A stretch of 64,000 nt of DNA from Sitta carolinensis (GCA_032173965.1 CM063290.1:9883501-9947500); one strand, 5' to 3'; counted from the stretch's first letter, positions 1 through 12,251 are shown. A program made the numbers and translations. The notes: generated by a model not told the origin, from the letters alone.

Positions 1-1380
1 AATTATGAAGGAAGAGGTGATGTCCAAGTCAAAACCCACGTGCACCCTTGCACATGGTGGAGACCACTCCCTTTGCTACCCATCCAAGCAGCATAGTGGC
101 TTCTGGCCAGGTGGCATAGAGCAGTGACAAGGTGGGCACAGTAGTCAGCCTTGCTCTGCAGCTCAAGTACTGCCAGCAGCTCATGAGAAAGGAATGATGC
201 TGAAATGCCAGGAGGAGACTGGCAAAGAGGGCCAAGACAGGCTGGACTGAGCCAGACTCCCAGGGTGAGCCCTGTCTGGCCCAGCTCAGAAGCCTCTCTT
301 TGGCGATCCCAGTTCGGCCATCCTGGTGGTATTGGTTAATGGCTCAACTTTATGGTCTTAGAGGTCTGTTCCAATCTCAGTGATTCTGTGATTTCATGAT
401 TCTATGAAATTTGGGGTGGCTGTCCTAGCCCACTCGCCTCCCAGGGACACATTTGAAAGTGAGGTCAGCAAGCCCCAACCCCACAGCTTGTTTCTGAAAG
501 CTTGGAAAAATAATGAAGTCATCATTAGAATCACATCCTTCTCCCCAGTTATTAATTTTCCCCTGACACTTTCCAAAATTGAGGGGCACTGGAGCTATGT
601 TCTAGAGAAGCGGAGGAGCGTGCTTTCACCGCTGGTTATTTCCTATGCTAGAATTAGTCAGTGTGGTGAGCGGGGAGCATGAATGGTTAAAGATTACAGA
701 AGTCTTCTGCAAATGTCACCCCGATAACAGCAGCCTGGCCCTGGCCACCTGCTCTTGCTCTCTTCAAATCTGAGAAGAAACATACCTAAGGAGGCAAACC
801 TCGTCCTCCTCCCCTCATCTCCCGTCCCATCCCATCTTGGTGGAAGCAGACTACAAATAGGTGCCCCATGGCTGCTCAGACCCCATCTACCCTGTTCTGC
901 ATGTCCCACAACCCCACTGCCTTGGGCACCCAGTGGGAGCACCTGTGGATGCCTGGGAACCCAAGACTGCTTTTACTTATGGGCCAGGCTCAGCGCTGAG
1001 GACATGTCCCTTATGGCTCCTGCCTCCTCCATCCCTGGAAGCTTCCCCCCAAAAGGGTGCAGGCTCAGGGGTGCCTGTCCCTGCTGCTTGGCAGCTGGGG
1101 ACCTGCGTGGGAACATGTGAGGAGCGTGCAGGGAGTGGAAGGGGCCTGGTCTGGTTCAGCTGATCCTTGCCTCTGTGGGGAGGAAGCTGGGGGCGGGAGG
1201 CAGCCCGGGTTTCCCTCTGGGGCAGAGATGGGCACGTTTCATTTCCACGCAGCCCTTGCTCTGTACGACAGAGAACAAGGTGCCGCTGGGGGGAAGGAAG
1301 CACTGAGAGAGCCAGGAGCGGCACAGCACACACGGCGCAGCACCTGCCGCCTGCCTGGGCAGGGGACAGAGCAGCTCACC
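1..1380. other. 5' flank of PDCD1, non-coding
   Basis: No coding exon is recognised here. A CR1-like tail lies near 318-405 and is listed separately. The region just before the PDCD1 start codon (about 1150-1380) is moderately GC-rich but has no clear TATA box and few CpGs. It presumably holds the PDCD1 promoter and 5' UTR, but I could not place a transcription start. Confidence 0.5.
318..405 (+). repeat. CR1 LINE 3' tail, truncated
   Basis: The segment reads towards a tail of degenerate ATTCTATGA-type octamers (around 380-405: gattctgtgatttcatgatt then ctatga), preceded by ggtcttagaggtctgttccaa. This is the typical 3' end of avian CR1 elements, which end in short octamer repeats rather than poly(A). 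Only the last 100 bases or so are recognisable, as is usual for 5'-truncated CR1 copies. The left border is a guess. Confidence 0.65.
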
Positions 1381-1489
1381 ATGGCCCCAGGTACCTTGAA
1401 GAGGATGCGGGGCAGCGTGGAGGTGGCCCTGGCTGACCTCTGTGCCATCCTGCTCTGCTGGGGGCCCATGCTGACCTGCTGCCGCCAGG
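1381..1489 (+). CDS. PDCD1: PDCD1 exon 1: signal peptide
   Basis: Encodes residues 1-36 plus one base. The hydrophobic run ALADLCAILLCWG is the signal core. The donor is G|GTAGGT at 1490 (phase 1). The AT-G context caccATGg supports this start. Confidence 0.9.
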
Positions 1490-4400
1490 GTAGGTACAGG
1501 AGTGTGACAGGTTCACTGTCATTTGCAGCTGGTGGAAAATGGGCTGGGAGATTTGTAGGTAAAAATTAGCTCTGGCATCAAGAAGGCAGAAAACCCAAAG
1601 CTTTTGGGTATGTGCAGCTGAAGCAAAGGACTTGGAGATTCTTGGGGTAGAAATGGGATTAAAGGATGGAGAAGGGGACAGGTCCCCAGCCCACAGTGCC
1701 GACACCAGAGCTATGTTGTGACACAGTGGCAGTGGTTGGAGTTTGGTGTTGAACTTATGGGTTTGCCAGTGGGGTGTTGGGTTTTCTTTCTAGCTCTTAT
1801 TGCTTCAGTCTGTGCCCTTGGGTTGCAACTCGTGGTTTGTACTTGATCCTGAGGGATCCAGAGTCCTTGCTCTGGGTGAACTTTGTGGGAGAAGGAGAGG
1901 TTGAAGGGAAGGTATGAGTCTGGGCAGGGTGAGCAAGAGCTCTGGTGAAGCTGTGTCTCCTCTTCCCTCCAGCCCACTGTTTCTTTGGTGGATTCATGTA
2001 TTTTTTGCCTTGAGGGTGGTCAGAGGGCTGAGTATCCCTTGGAGCAGCAGTTACCTCTGGAGCTGGGAAGATACAGGAAAATATGTAAACCCAACATCTA
2101 CTTTCAGAAGTCCTCTGAATGCTTCATTCATTGTTGGCATTGGCACTTGTATGAAATAAAGCCCTGAATGTGCCAAATATTTCCTGTTGAGCACAAGAAA
2201 TCCAAAACATAGCAAAAATTCCATCTCTTGATGTGGATACTGCCACAGCCAGTGCTGCCTGCAGGAACTGGGGCACTTCTCTCCTTCCTCATCCTGTTTG
2301 GTTTCATCCCTCATTTCTTAGCCCAGTTTTCCATCTGATCTTGTATTTATTCACAGAATTTTCAAGTTCCTTTTCTGGTTGGTGATGCTGACATTATGGT
2401 CCTATGGCCTCAGGCCAGAGTGGCGGATGGGGGGAATTGGAAGGGCTTTCTGACTCTGCCTGGAAGCCCTGGGCTGCTATTGGTGGTCATTTCAGAAAAG
2501 GGAAGGTAAATTTCCTTTGACAGGGACTTTTCAAAGCCGTGGTAGTTTGAATAGCTTGGTCAGGTGGCCCATGTGAAAAATGCTTCTTCCCACTTTTCAT
2601 TGCTCTGAACAGAAATGAATGCAGCAGCTGCCACGTTCTGCTGTGTGGGACTGGCTGAAGCAGGACATTGTGTGCCTGGCCCGTGTTCGCAGCATTCCCA
2701 CCATGCAGGATGGATGAAGACGCCTGGATAATGGGCAGGGAAATGAGGTGAAGCAGCAGGGCTGGCGCTAAAGCCGAGGAGCCCGTGGCTGTGTCTGACT
2801 GCATTCTGTGTTGGGAACAGCCTGGCAAGCCCAGTTGGAGCCCCAGGGCCTGGCTGCCCACGCACACATAAGGAGGGAACAGGCCTGGAAAGGGATGGTA
2901 CTGTAAGCTCCAGGTCGTTCTGCCCTGTCAGGTGGTCTCAGGCTGGAGATGACAAATACTGTGCCATAGGCAGCCCCTGCTTGCTCTGAGAGCCAGAGCT
3001 TCCCAGCAGGCAGCCTGGCATGTGATGGGCTGCACCACAGGCCATTGCCCTGACTTGGGACTCTGTCCCTCTGCTCACTTTCAGAATCAGCCTCATCTGG
3101 AAAGAGGATGACTCAGACATTACAATACAGCATATATTTAAAAATAATACAACGCCCAAAGTCTGTTTTCCCCAGTACAGGTGTTCAGTGTTAATTTTAG
3201 GTAGCCCAGAGCACAATTTGGTCTGCTGGAAACATTTCAGAGTACAGTTACTACTTCTGAGACTCCCTCTCCAGCCAGCAGGCACATATTTGGAATTGAA
3301 GAGATATGGGCTGATGTACCTGCCAATGCCCCAGATGTGGACTGAGCTTGCATCCCTGGCTCCAAGACAGGGGTATGGCTGTTCTGAGACCCCTGCCTGC
3401 TGTAACCATCTTCTCCTTGTTTCTTCTTTCCCAAATAGTGACCATCTTCCCAGAAGTGTTAACTCTCCATGAAGGTGACAAAGCCACCTTCTTCTGCAAT
3501 ATCTCCATGGAGAATGACTCTGGTTCAGAGTACAGCCTCAATTGGTACAAGGAGTCCAACCACAGTCAACCCCAAAAAACTGCTGAGATCAGCCGATACA
3601 AGCCCATGACAGAGACAGAGAAGTACCGGTTCATCAATCACACTCCTTTCTTTGAGATTGACATCCTGAACCTCCACCAGAATGACTCAGGCTCCTACTA
3701 CTGTGGATTGATCACCTTCTTTGAGCCCGATAAAGTGATGGAGAGCAAACGGTCCCGGCTGATAGTCACAGGTCAGCCTAGGGCTGAGATGATGGGTATG
3801 GGTCCCAAGCATATTGTAGCTCCAGGGCTTAAGGCGGGCAGTAACCTGCTGGCAGAGGACCTGACATGGGTCAGGAGAGCACAGCCCTGCCCTGTGCCCC
3901 CTCCTTTGCACCCTGGAGAAGTAATGGGACTATGACAGCTGACCTGGCACTGAGCCCTTTCTGAGGACAGCCCCCATGTTCCCTTGCTGCCTTTCACAAG
4001 GACTGTTGAGGTCATGCTACACTCCTGACCTGCTCTTTTCTTCCTCCTTTTTTGAATGGCTACTGCAGCAGCCCCACAGATGAATGCCACTGATGAGCCA
4101 GAGATGGAGGAAGGCAACTCCCCAGAGCACATCAAGGCCGTGCTCCTGGGCATCCTCCTGCTGGCTGGAGTGGTTGTGCTGCTGATCTTTGGCTATCTCA
4201 CCTTCATGTACAGGATAGGAGGTATGACTCCCCTAGAGGCCATGCAAACCCAATTTGGGACCTGGATCAGCCAGATGTCTGCAGCTGCCTGGGGTACATG
4301 GACTGGTTTAATGTGCTAAACTCAGCTGTGACATACCCCTGTGGGACAGATATCTCCATACCCGGGGGAGAGGGGTGCTTTGAGCTCTGCTTTCCCTTTG

Positions 4401-5882
4401 TAGAACCCCCAGACATTGCACAGTGGCTCTACACCACTTGTTAGTGTGGTGCCTTAATGGTGCACTTGAATCCCTCCCATTGGAGGTGGGAGGTACCTTT
4501 GGAGCTCCTCACCCTGCCGCAGCACAGGGCATCCCAGGGACTCTCACAGAGAATTCTGCTGCACTCCACTAATCCAAATTAGACCCTAGACCAGGCTGGT
4601 ATCTCACTTGTCTTTGTAATTCTTACGGTGTTAGACCCTGTGGGCAAGGAGGATATGTGGTGAAAAGATTGTAGTGTCCAGTGCTCTTTAGGACAAGGGT
4701 GGGGCTGGGCCAGCTTACATGGCACACAAACCTACTCTAACCAAGTGTGTTACTTTGCAGATGTGCAGAAACCACCACGGGAAAACATGCCAGTGGTGAG
4801 TTTTTCGCCTCTGTCACCCTGCTGTGCTGCAGAAGAGCACCATGGCATCGCTGGGGTGAGGAGGGTGCTGGGCCCTCCTTTATTAACTTTTCACAAGCAT
4901 CTCACTTCTTCTGTCTTCTCTGCTGCTGCTTCATCTTTTCTGCACAGCTACAACTGCTTCTCTGCACCTGCAGCAGCACAGCCCCATCACAAAATCAAAA
5001 TTAAACTACCCAAGATAGGATGGGACTCTCTAGTCCAATTCCTCTTCAAAGCAGGCTACTATGCTATGTAGCTATATGCACTATACTATGCAGGCTACTG
5101 TGCTAGGCTACCACTATGACAGTGGATTGTGTTGCTGTAGAAAATGGGAGCATGTTTCCCTCCAATACATCAAGCTAAAATTAATTTTGCTGAGCTGGTG
5201 CCTGTTTTCCTCTCTCTTTAGCTAGACAACTCTAGGAGGAATCTGTCTCCATCTTCTCTCCAATCCCATTCCTTAGATGGCTGAAGGCAATGAGTAGGCT
5301 GCCCTTTGCTCTCTCCTCTCTGGGCTGAGCAAACTCAGCCCTAGGCTCTTCTTCTGCACATCATGTCACCTTGGAGCCCAAGGAAGGGGTGGGAGAAGGG
5401 CTTCTAGCACAGCCCTGCCTTCCATGGCCAGGCAGGCAGAGTCCAGCCTGCCTGCAGAAGCAGAGAGCTGATACCCCAAGGCTCATGATGTGGTTTCTCT
5501 GTGCATGTTCTACCCCAGGTCTGTGCATCTTTCTGCTGTGTATCACTCTCACCCTCCCAGGATGCTTCAGAGCTGATTTTGGCACTTGCTTTAAGAAGGA
5601 GCTTATGCTGGGGATGGTGGGTACCTCTGGGTCTTGAGCCATCACGATGGGGTTACCTTGCAGAAGGAAGAGAAGCCCCCCGTGGTGTCTGTATCCACAG
5701 TGGACTATGGTGTGCTGGAGTTTCAGAGGGAGCAGCACACCCCGGTGCCCTCCAGGTCTCGGCTGGTTGAGCAGACTGAATACGCCACCATCGTCTTCCC
5801 TGAGGAGAAACCTGTCACACCACAGTGTGGCAAGAAACACCGGGATGAGAGGACTCGACAGCTGCCATCACAGCCCAGCTGA
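1381..5882 (+). CDS. PDCD1: Programmed cell death protein 1 (PD-1), five coding exons
   Basis: Inhibitory receptor of activated lymphocytes; in the known family it binds PD-L1/PD-L2 and recruits SHP-2. Coding exons: 1381-1489, 3439-3771, 4069-4221, 4761-4795 and 5664-5882, all with GT..AG introns and consistent phases. They give 849 nt or 282 aa (human 288). The start codon has a strong context (caccATGg) and opens a signal peptide. The IgV domain spans about residues 37-147 with the Cys56/Cys125 pair, Trp72 and the DSGSYYC motif. N-glycosylation sequons are at 57, 62, 77, 103 and 118. An acidic stalk is followed by a membrane helix at about 171-194. The tail has an ITIM (VDYGVL, Tyr225) and an ITSM (TEYATI, Tyr250), 25 residues apart as in human (Tyr223/Tyr248). 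No frameshift or stop was seen. Confidence 0.96.
3439..3771 (+). CDS. PDCD1: PDCD1 exon 2: IgV domain
   Basis: The acceptor is ttctttcccaaatag at 3422-3438 and the donor G|GTCAGC at 3772. The 333 bp carry the whole V-type Ig domain (residues 37-147): ATFFC, LNWYK, then DSGSYYCGL. Both exon borders are phase 1, the usual class for an Ig-domain exon. Confidence 0.95.
4069..4221 (+). CDS. PDCD1: PDCD1 exon 3: stalk and transmembrane helix
   Basis: The acceptor is ctactgcag ending at 4068; a second CAG lies 3 bp further on, so a one-residue NAGNAG variant is possible. The exon encodes an acidic stalk (TDEPEMEEGNSPEH) and the membrane helix KAVLLGILLLAGVVVLLIFG, followed by a basic stop-transfer residue. 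The donor is G|GTATGA at 4222. Confidence 0.93.
4761..4795 (+). CDS. PDCD1: PDCD1 exon 4: 35-bp juxtamembrane exon
   Basis: A very short exon between tactttgcag and GTGAGT, encoding DVQKPPRENMPV. It keeps the reading frame between exons 3 and 5 (phase 1 in, phase 0 out), and PD-1 genes have a similarly tiny exon at this place. Gene finders easily miss it. Confidence 0.85.
5010..5345 (-). repeat. Old CR1 LINE fragment, antisense, in PDCD1 intron 4
   Basis: On the plus strand the order of phrases matches the reverse complement of CR1 3' sequence. It runs ctctctagtccaattcc near 5029, then ctgtctccatctt near 5240, then ctcctctctgggctgagcaa near 5310. It is diverged and interrupted, and the borders are approximate. 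A RepeatMasker run with avian CR1 families would settle it. Confidence 0.5.
5664..5882 (+). CDS. PDCD1: PDCD1 exon 5: ITIM/ITSM cytoplasmic tail
   Basis: The acceptor is gttaccttgcag, ending at 5663. Encodes residues 211-282 and the TGA stop at 5880-5882. It carries the ITIM VDYGVL (Tyr225) and the ITSM TEYATI (Tyr250) within EQTEYATIVFP, which is identical to the mammalian PD-1 motif. The 25-residue tyrosine spacing is also as in human. Confidence 0.96.
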   Translation, partial: KEEKPPVVSVSTVDYGVLEFQREQHTPVPSRSRLVEQTEYATIVFPEEKPVTPQCGKKHRDERTRQLPSQPS

Positions 5883-6500
5883 GGGTCAGGATCCCTCCTC
5901 ACCAGGGTGTGGGCATGAACAGGCTGCCCCAGTCCCTCACTCTGGGAAAAATCCAGCATATCAGGACTAAAGCAACAGAGATGCTGCTGCTGGATATTGA
6001 ACAGTTCTGGCCACAGCGTTATTGTGGTTGGCTCCCACAGCATGCTGTGCTCCTTGTGCTGCCTCTTCAGTCAGGGAAGGGAGGATGGGCTGGGGCAGAG
6101 CAGTGATGCTAAGAGGTCTGTCCCAAAGGTTATTTATATTATGCCTCAGTTTTCTACCTCCACCCAGTGCTCTCTGGAGTGGCCATGCTGCCTCCCTGCC
6201 CCAGGTCTGAACCATCAAAGCATGACTGTTGAAGGAAATGCTGGAGGTCAGAACTGGAGTGAATCCTGTGAGATGCTGCTCACAGGAGCCCAAGGCTTCT
6301 TGCAAGCTTCTCCTTTCTTGGAGCAGAGGCTGCCCTATGTACTGCTGTACAGAAATCCCTGGGAAGCAGGCAGCCGGTCTTCTGACTGTTTCCAGGCATT
6401 TTCCTCCTCTGCATGAGGAAAAACCTACCTCTGTGTCCCTCCCTCCTCTAGCAGGAGTCAGATCTGGCCATGGGGGTGAATAAAGGGTTTTGCATCCGAG
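5883..6500 (+). other. PDCD1: PDCD1 3' UTR (presumed)
   Basis: The interval between the PDCD1 stop codon and the AATAAA at 6479 has no coding signature. It is taken as the 3' UTR by position only. Confidence 0.6.
6479..6484 (+). terminator. PDCD1: PDCD1 polyadenylation signal AATAAA
   Basis: A canonical AATAAA about 600 bp after the PDCD1 stop codon, followed within 25 bp by the T/G-rich stretch gagtttgttgactcttg, as expected for a cleavage site. Confidence 0.75.
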
Positions 6501-9500
6501 GAGTTTGTTGACTCTTGATGGCAAGTGCGTGGGCAGGCAAATAACTGCTCTTGCAGTGCAGTTCAGAGCTGGGAGGTGGCAGCATCTGTTGTGGTTCCCA
6601 GGCCTCTCTGTGAGAAATGCAAGCTGCTCTTAAGAATTTAGAGAGGTCGATGCTCGTTTTCTCCTTGCCCCTCTCTGAGCTGGTCACCCACGCATGGCTG
6701 CAAAACAACACTGCCCCTTAATCAGGCTTGTCTCGGGGCACTCACCCAGTCCATGGGGATGAGCACCCCTGCTGTTCCAGTGGTCTGGCTGCCATCAGCC
6801 AGGGCAAAACTCACAGCGTGGTGCTCAGTTCAGCTTTTTTGGCTTCAAATTTCCACTTTCTCTCTTGAAAGAGATGTGCTACCTGCCAGAAACCAGAGCG
6901 GAAAGAAGAGACAGCTGCTTGACAGAGGAGAAACCCCAGTAAGGAGTGGCTTTGGAGGCAGCAGAGACTTGCCAGGAGAGTGTGAAACTCAGTGAAAACT
7001 GAGAAGAATCACTTGCATCTCACACTTTGGCAGAACTGTCAGCAGGTTTTTTCCTCCCTTACCCCCAGTAAAACCAGAGCAGCATCGTGGGAGCCAACCT
7101 GGGCACTGGGGGAAGGGGTGAGGCAGGCACCATATCTTGTACTCTGTAGGGACTGGAAAGTCCATGAGATACTTCCAGAGGGGACTAGATGGGATAAATA
7201 TCCATCTGGGATATCTTACACTTTTCTTCAGGGTAGGACAGTGGGTATAGAGCCCCCTTTGGTCCCCAGTGCTGCTGAAGGCTCCCAGTAGCCCCCATGG
7301 GCAGTGCCGTAACTCCCATGCCATTCACTCATGCCAGTTCATGGTTCAGCACATGGGGGCTTTTTGCCAGCAGCAGCCCTGCTTCTTGCCCCAGCAGCTT
7401 TCGGAGATCTGCTCTGGCCAGCAGGACCCAGAAAACCGAGGCAGGAGGCAGCTGCAGCAGGAAAGTGGGAGCTCAGTCAGCAGTTTTGCATTTTGCTTTC
7501 CCGTCAGACACAATACTGACATCGTCAAGAGGGTGGACCCTGCTTCATACTTTCCATCCTACCTCTCAGGCAGCAGAGGTGCCAGGTCTTCAGCACTTCC
7601 TGCATCCCCTGGCTGCAGCTATGACTCCTGCAGGTGCAGCTGGGGCTGAGTCCTTTCCTCTCTGGTTGGATGGTGGTCTGCAGCTGACCAGAGGCTCCCA
7701 AGCCATCCAGTGGGGTTGGAGATGTAGCAAAAGCATCTCCCACTGCCATTTGGGATGGGAGAACATCCAGCCTTCAGCAGTGCCTGTGCCCCTCCAATCC
7801 CCATCAGTCTGACTGCAATCCTGCCCCTTGCAGGGAGGAAGGCTGGGGCCTAGAGATGCATGAGGTGAGTGGTGGGAATGCTCCAGGCTGTCAGACACCA
7901 TCCCTGCCTGGAGCACAGGATGCCCAGCACTAACAGACATGGGCTATACTCCCCTGCACCTGGCATGGCACTGGCTGTGCTGGCCAAACACAGCAGTACC
8001 CTGAGATGGGTGTCAGGACCCACACCCCAGCATCCTTTCTGGGAATGGGGAGTCGAGTGTGTTTGTGTGCAGGAGCTCTTCATGCACACATGTGCAAGCA
8101 CTCACAAATGCTCATGAACACACAGATGTGAAAACAATTCACCAGACAAATTTGTGCGCACACCCCCAGATTTGCACAGCTACTGTACCAAATACCACCC
8201 CTCCTAAAGTCACACATCCCCTCAGGCCTCCCATCCATGTGCTGCAGCTTCTGCTGTGCTAGGACTGAGGACCAGCCAACAGGGAGGCTGTGGGTGCTGG
8301 AGCTGCGGCGTTTCCTGTGCAGTCTGGTCTGGCCGTTAAAGCAACCACTTCCCCTGAGGAGTGGCTGCCACCACCATCAGTGCCAAAATGCTCTGTCAGC
8401 CCCCTGAGACCACACATCAGCTGAGACCTCTGGAGAGCCTCACCCTGGTCCCACACTAGGGTCTTGATGATGGGGAATGGCCAGAGCCCTCTGGGAGACC
8501 TCAGAGAGATGGGACTGATCCCTGTCAGCATCTGCAGAAAGCTGGATGTGTGGCAATGTGCTTGGGCCATACCTAAGCAAGCAAAAACCTCCTACATGAT
8601 GCTTGAGAGGCAGCCTGGCTCTTTATACACCCCAGCCTTGATTAAAAGTGGTTGGGAACAATATGTGCACAAGCATCTCTTCAAGAAACCTGAACTCATA
8701 AACAATATCTTGGGAAAACTGGGCAGGCAGATGAAGATGGAAAGGAAATCCTCTCCTGCACTTTGTAGCAGTGCCTTTGAGAAGAGCCATGCCATGAAGC
8801 AGAAAGGCACTGTTCTTGAACACCAGGGCATTGCAGATGCTGAGGGGGGGAAGGGGTGGTCAGGCTGTAGGACAATAGGGTCAATTTCAAGTGAGCACTG
8901 TCCTGGTCACCAGGATGTCTCAGAGGTTTTTGGTTAGGAGAGGTTCATCAGGTCCAGCAAGACATCAGGTGTGTGGATTATTTGTCCCCTGGGTTAATGG
9001 GACGTCTTGTGGGTGGGACTGGTCTATCAGGAACTGTGGCGTGGGAGCATTGCCATGGCCTTAACTGTCTGGGAAAGTGACTGTTGTTTCTGGAAGAGAA
9101 AGGCTGGAGGGAACGGGTGGGTGCTATGGTGGGAGGGGTGTCTGGACCTCTAACTATGGCCAGGCTGCACAGCTCTGGTGTGTCCTGAGGGGTCTGGGTC
9201 CACAACATCTCCTCCATCCTGTCCCACTGAGAGTCTCACCCTACCAGTCACTGAGCTGTTGTAGCCTTACAAAGTATCTGCGTTTCCTCCTACTGCCCTC
9301 ATTCTGCTTTCTCTAGTTTTGCTTTGAGTTGTCTCCAGAGTTTCTTCTCCTCTCTCTTCTTCCCTTTGGTGGGATGTGATGCTCAATGAGGGAACTGGCA
9401 GTCCAGATCCTGGTGCACGAGGCTTGGAAGGTCAGGCAGGAGCCCTGTCCCTGACTGCTCCTCTGTCCCAAGACCAAACCCACTGCCCATGGCACTGGAG

Positions 9501-10780
9501 GAGAGCCTTGTTGGAGGGGGTTCAGCTCGCTCCTTATGCCTGGAGGGACCATCAAGAGGCTCACCAGGTGAACAGGGAGCCTAAACCTATGTGGGGTGAT
9601 ACCTGCCCATATCTTCACATCCATTTTCCCCCTTAAATTGCTCTTCATCCCAGAAGTCCAGGATGGTGGGGCAATGTGCCCTCTCTACAGTCTGGCTTGG
9701 GCATAGTGCCATTTCCAGAGGAACTGATCCTCCTTTCCTCAAATCCACCCTTAGATAGGTGGACCCTTCTGCTCCAAGGGCTCAGCTGTGCAGACAGTCC
9801 AGCATGGAAGGGAACCTGTAGCCAGTGCCTGTCCCTAGAGCTGGTGGGTTTCACCATGACAGGGTGACAGACATTCACTGTCAACTGCATCAAGGTTGGA
9901 GGGAGACTGAGGCACAAAGAGCTGTCATGGAGTCATGTCCTAGGAGGATATGAATGCCCAATTCACCCTCTGCATCATGGAAGCAGAAAAAGAGGATCCA
10001 GGAAATTCTAGATGAGTCAACCTACCTCAGTACCAAGAAAACTGCTGGAACAAATTGACAGGGAACTGCTGACAGGGCAGTGCTAGGGCTTAGAACACAG
10101 ATTTAGCAGGAACTTGTGTCAAACCATCCTCATTTTCTCTTTATTAGGGTGACAGACTGTGTACCATAGGGAAAGTGGGAGTGATGCTATCTTTGTGCTG
10201 CCTTACATTACACTCTCATAAGCAAATGAGGAAATGGGAAATTCTGACACTGTGGGTGGATGGATTCTCAAGAAGCTCTCTCCCATGAGCAGTGATCAAT
10301 AGCTCATGCAGCAGACAAATCCAACAGAGATTTTTTGAGGAAGTCTGGCTCATGTGAAAGCAAGATGCTATTGAAGGAGGGTGTAGGGGGTATTTGGGTA
10401 GAGGGTTAGAAATTGAATTCACCCTGATGACTTGGAGAAAAGAGCAAAAGTTTCGGAAAAGAATGACGGATGGAAAAGAATTAGATGTGTTCAGCACAGG
10501 AAAAAATGAGGGAGGTCTTCAGAATGTGAAAAAGCCTCAGTATGAAGCAAGCAGTGAGAAGTGTTTAGGGTTCTGCCCTGTTGCTTAGATGTCAGTTAAT
10601 GTCCTGCAAACCTTGATGTGCCCATGGACACAGCATCCCCACTGCTGAGGGGATGTTCCTCTCTGCAGTCCTGTGTGGGGTCTGGGGTCGAATGTCCCTT
10701 CCTGCCCCTTCTAGGGACTGCTGGCAGGATGGAGCCACCAGGGTATGGGGTGACCCATGCCAAAGGAAGGAATGGATTTC
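6501..10780. other. Intergenic, PDCD1 to LTR block
   Basis: No gene is recognised. The open frames here, including one of 157 codons at 8464-8937, show no domain, no supporting splice sites and no similarity I can name. A short CA/TG-rich stretch occurs near 8050-8180. Confidence 0.5.
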
Positions 10781-12251
10781 TGTGGTAGTTCGACCAGCCC
10801 ACGGAAGTGAGCTGGCTGGTTTTGAGATTGTCATTTTATTGGACTAATGGGAAAGCATGTAGCTTTCTAGATTTTACTACTTTTGGGAGAAAACAAAGCC
10901 GGGAAGGTCTTTTTCCTTCCGGCTGTCAGAGAGGGATCACTTCTCCCCTGGGCCCTGGGCCGAGTGGAGGGAGGGGGGAAGGCCAGGTAAGGCTCAGCTT
11001 CTTTTGAGAACATTTGCCGGCAGAGTTCTGCTCTGCTGCTGCCCCGGCTGGGCTCGGCCTCTGCTGTAGCCCTGGGCACAGAGAGAGACAGGAGAAGGGA
11101 TGGTGTGGGCTTGGGCCACCCTAGTAAGAACGAGGGGGGAAAAAAAGGGATCTGGGAATCTGTCCAGCTTGCCCCCCTCAGTTGCAACAGACCAGCAAGT
11201 GCTGCCCTTTGGGCCGGGGCACCCTGAGATCTGTTCCCCCAGCACGGCTTTGTAATATGACACCATAGACTGCAGCCTGGCCGCCATCCTCCGGGTGAGT
11301 GCCTCGGCCGGACACCGCCTTTGTTAACTTTCAGTGCATCAGTGTGCAGAGGGAACTTAAAAACCCCTCCATCCTCTCTCCAACGAGAGAAAATTGGATG
11401 CAAATGTATAAAGACTACATGAAGTATAAAAGTTAGTCAAGAGTGGAAGTCCATACAGAAGGACTATGGGAAACTGCTTTCAAGCTGTTAAAGACTTTGG
11501 TAAGCTATGGTAGTTAGCTATAATATATTAAGATATTTCCTTTAAATCATAAAGAAGTATGAAAGAGAGAAAAGAGCTGAAATTGTAGACCTGAGCAAAG
11601 GAATGTTGACAGGGCTGTTTGATTCCAAGAAATGTTGACAGGGCTGTTTGATTCCATGAAATGTTAAACAGAAAGATGAAGTAATAGGAACCCTTTGCCC
11701 TTGAAAGAAGAAGTGAATCTCTGTTCGCTGAGGTGAAAGTGATCCCAAAGATAAATAAAGAGAACCTTTGTTTTGAAGAGTTATCTTTAAAATAAAACCC
11801 TGTACATCGATGTGGCCCAGAAGCACAACTGTAAACATAAGAAGAATTTAATAAAAACAAATCTTCCAAACAACTATTATTCCTGAAGATTAGATCCACA
11901 AGAAAACTGTTTTCTTGTGAGGAAATTTTCCATAGCAATCGAGAAGTGCTTCCCTCTCTAAGTGAACTAAAGAAAGACTGTTTTAAAGGTAGAAAACTGA
12001 CTAAGATTTCTAAGTGTTGTTTTCTGTACATTGTTGATTAGAAAGAAAAGAAAAGCTGGGGGGAGGAAGAGTGTTTTAAAGGTTTCATTCTCATTCTTGT
12101 TGTTTTTTTTCCCTTTTAGTCTAAGTTCATAAAGTCTTGTTACTTTTAAGCTTAAGCCTGCTTTGCTCTTAATTAGATAATTTCAGATTGACAAATCCGA
12201 ACCAGAACATGAATTGGTGTTTCTGCCCGGTTTCAGATTGAAACCCCGACA
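10781..12251 (+). mobile_element. Probable LTR-retroelement (endogenous retrovirus) remnant
   Basis: The block differs in composition from its flanks and is laid out like a long terminal repeat. It starts TGTGGTAGTTCGACC and may end CCCCGACA, so TG..CA borders are possible. A GC-rich part (10900-11300) holds a splice-donor-like CCGGGTGAGTG, and an AT-rich part holds AATAAA motifs and the phrase cataaagtcttgttacttt. It resembles passerine LTRs as I remember them, but I could not align it. Possible flanking duplications (atttc/atgtc) match imperfectly. No gag, pol or env reading frame was seen. The borders are uncertain. Confidence 0.45.
11603..11660 (+). repeat. 29-bp direct repeat, two copies
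   Basis: Two adjacent copies at 11603-11631 and 11632-11660 differ by a single base (ccaag versus ccatg). Each begins ATGTTGACAGGGCTGTTTGA. They lie inside the putative LTR block and look like a recent slippage duplication. Confidence 0.85.

Noticed and set aside
1234..1246. gtttcatttcca upstream of PDCD1 as an interferon element
   Set aside because: The two GAAA half-sites are separated by one base rather than two, so it does not fit the ISRE consensus, although an ISRE is known in mammalian PDCD1 promoters.
8464..8937. Plus-strand open frame of 157 codons between PDCD1 and RTP
   Set aside because: No domain, no promoter or splice context and no family recognised. It remains unexplained but unsupported.
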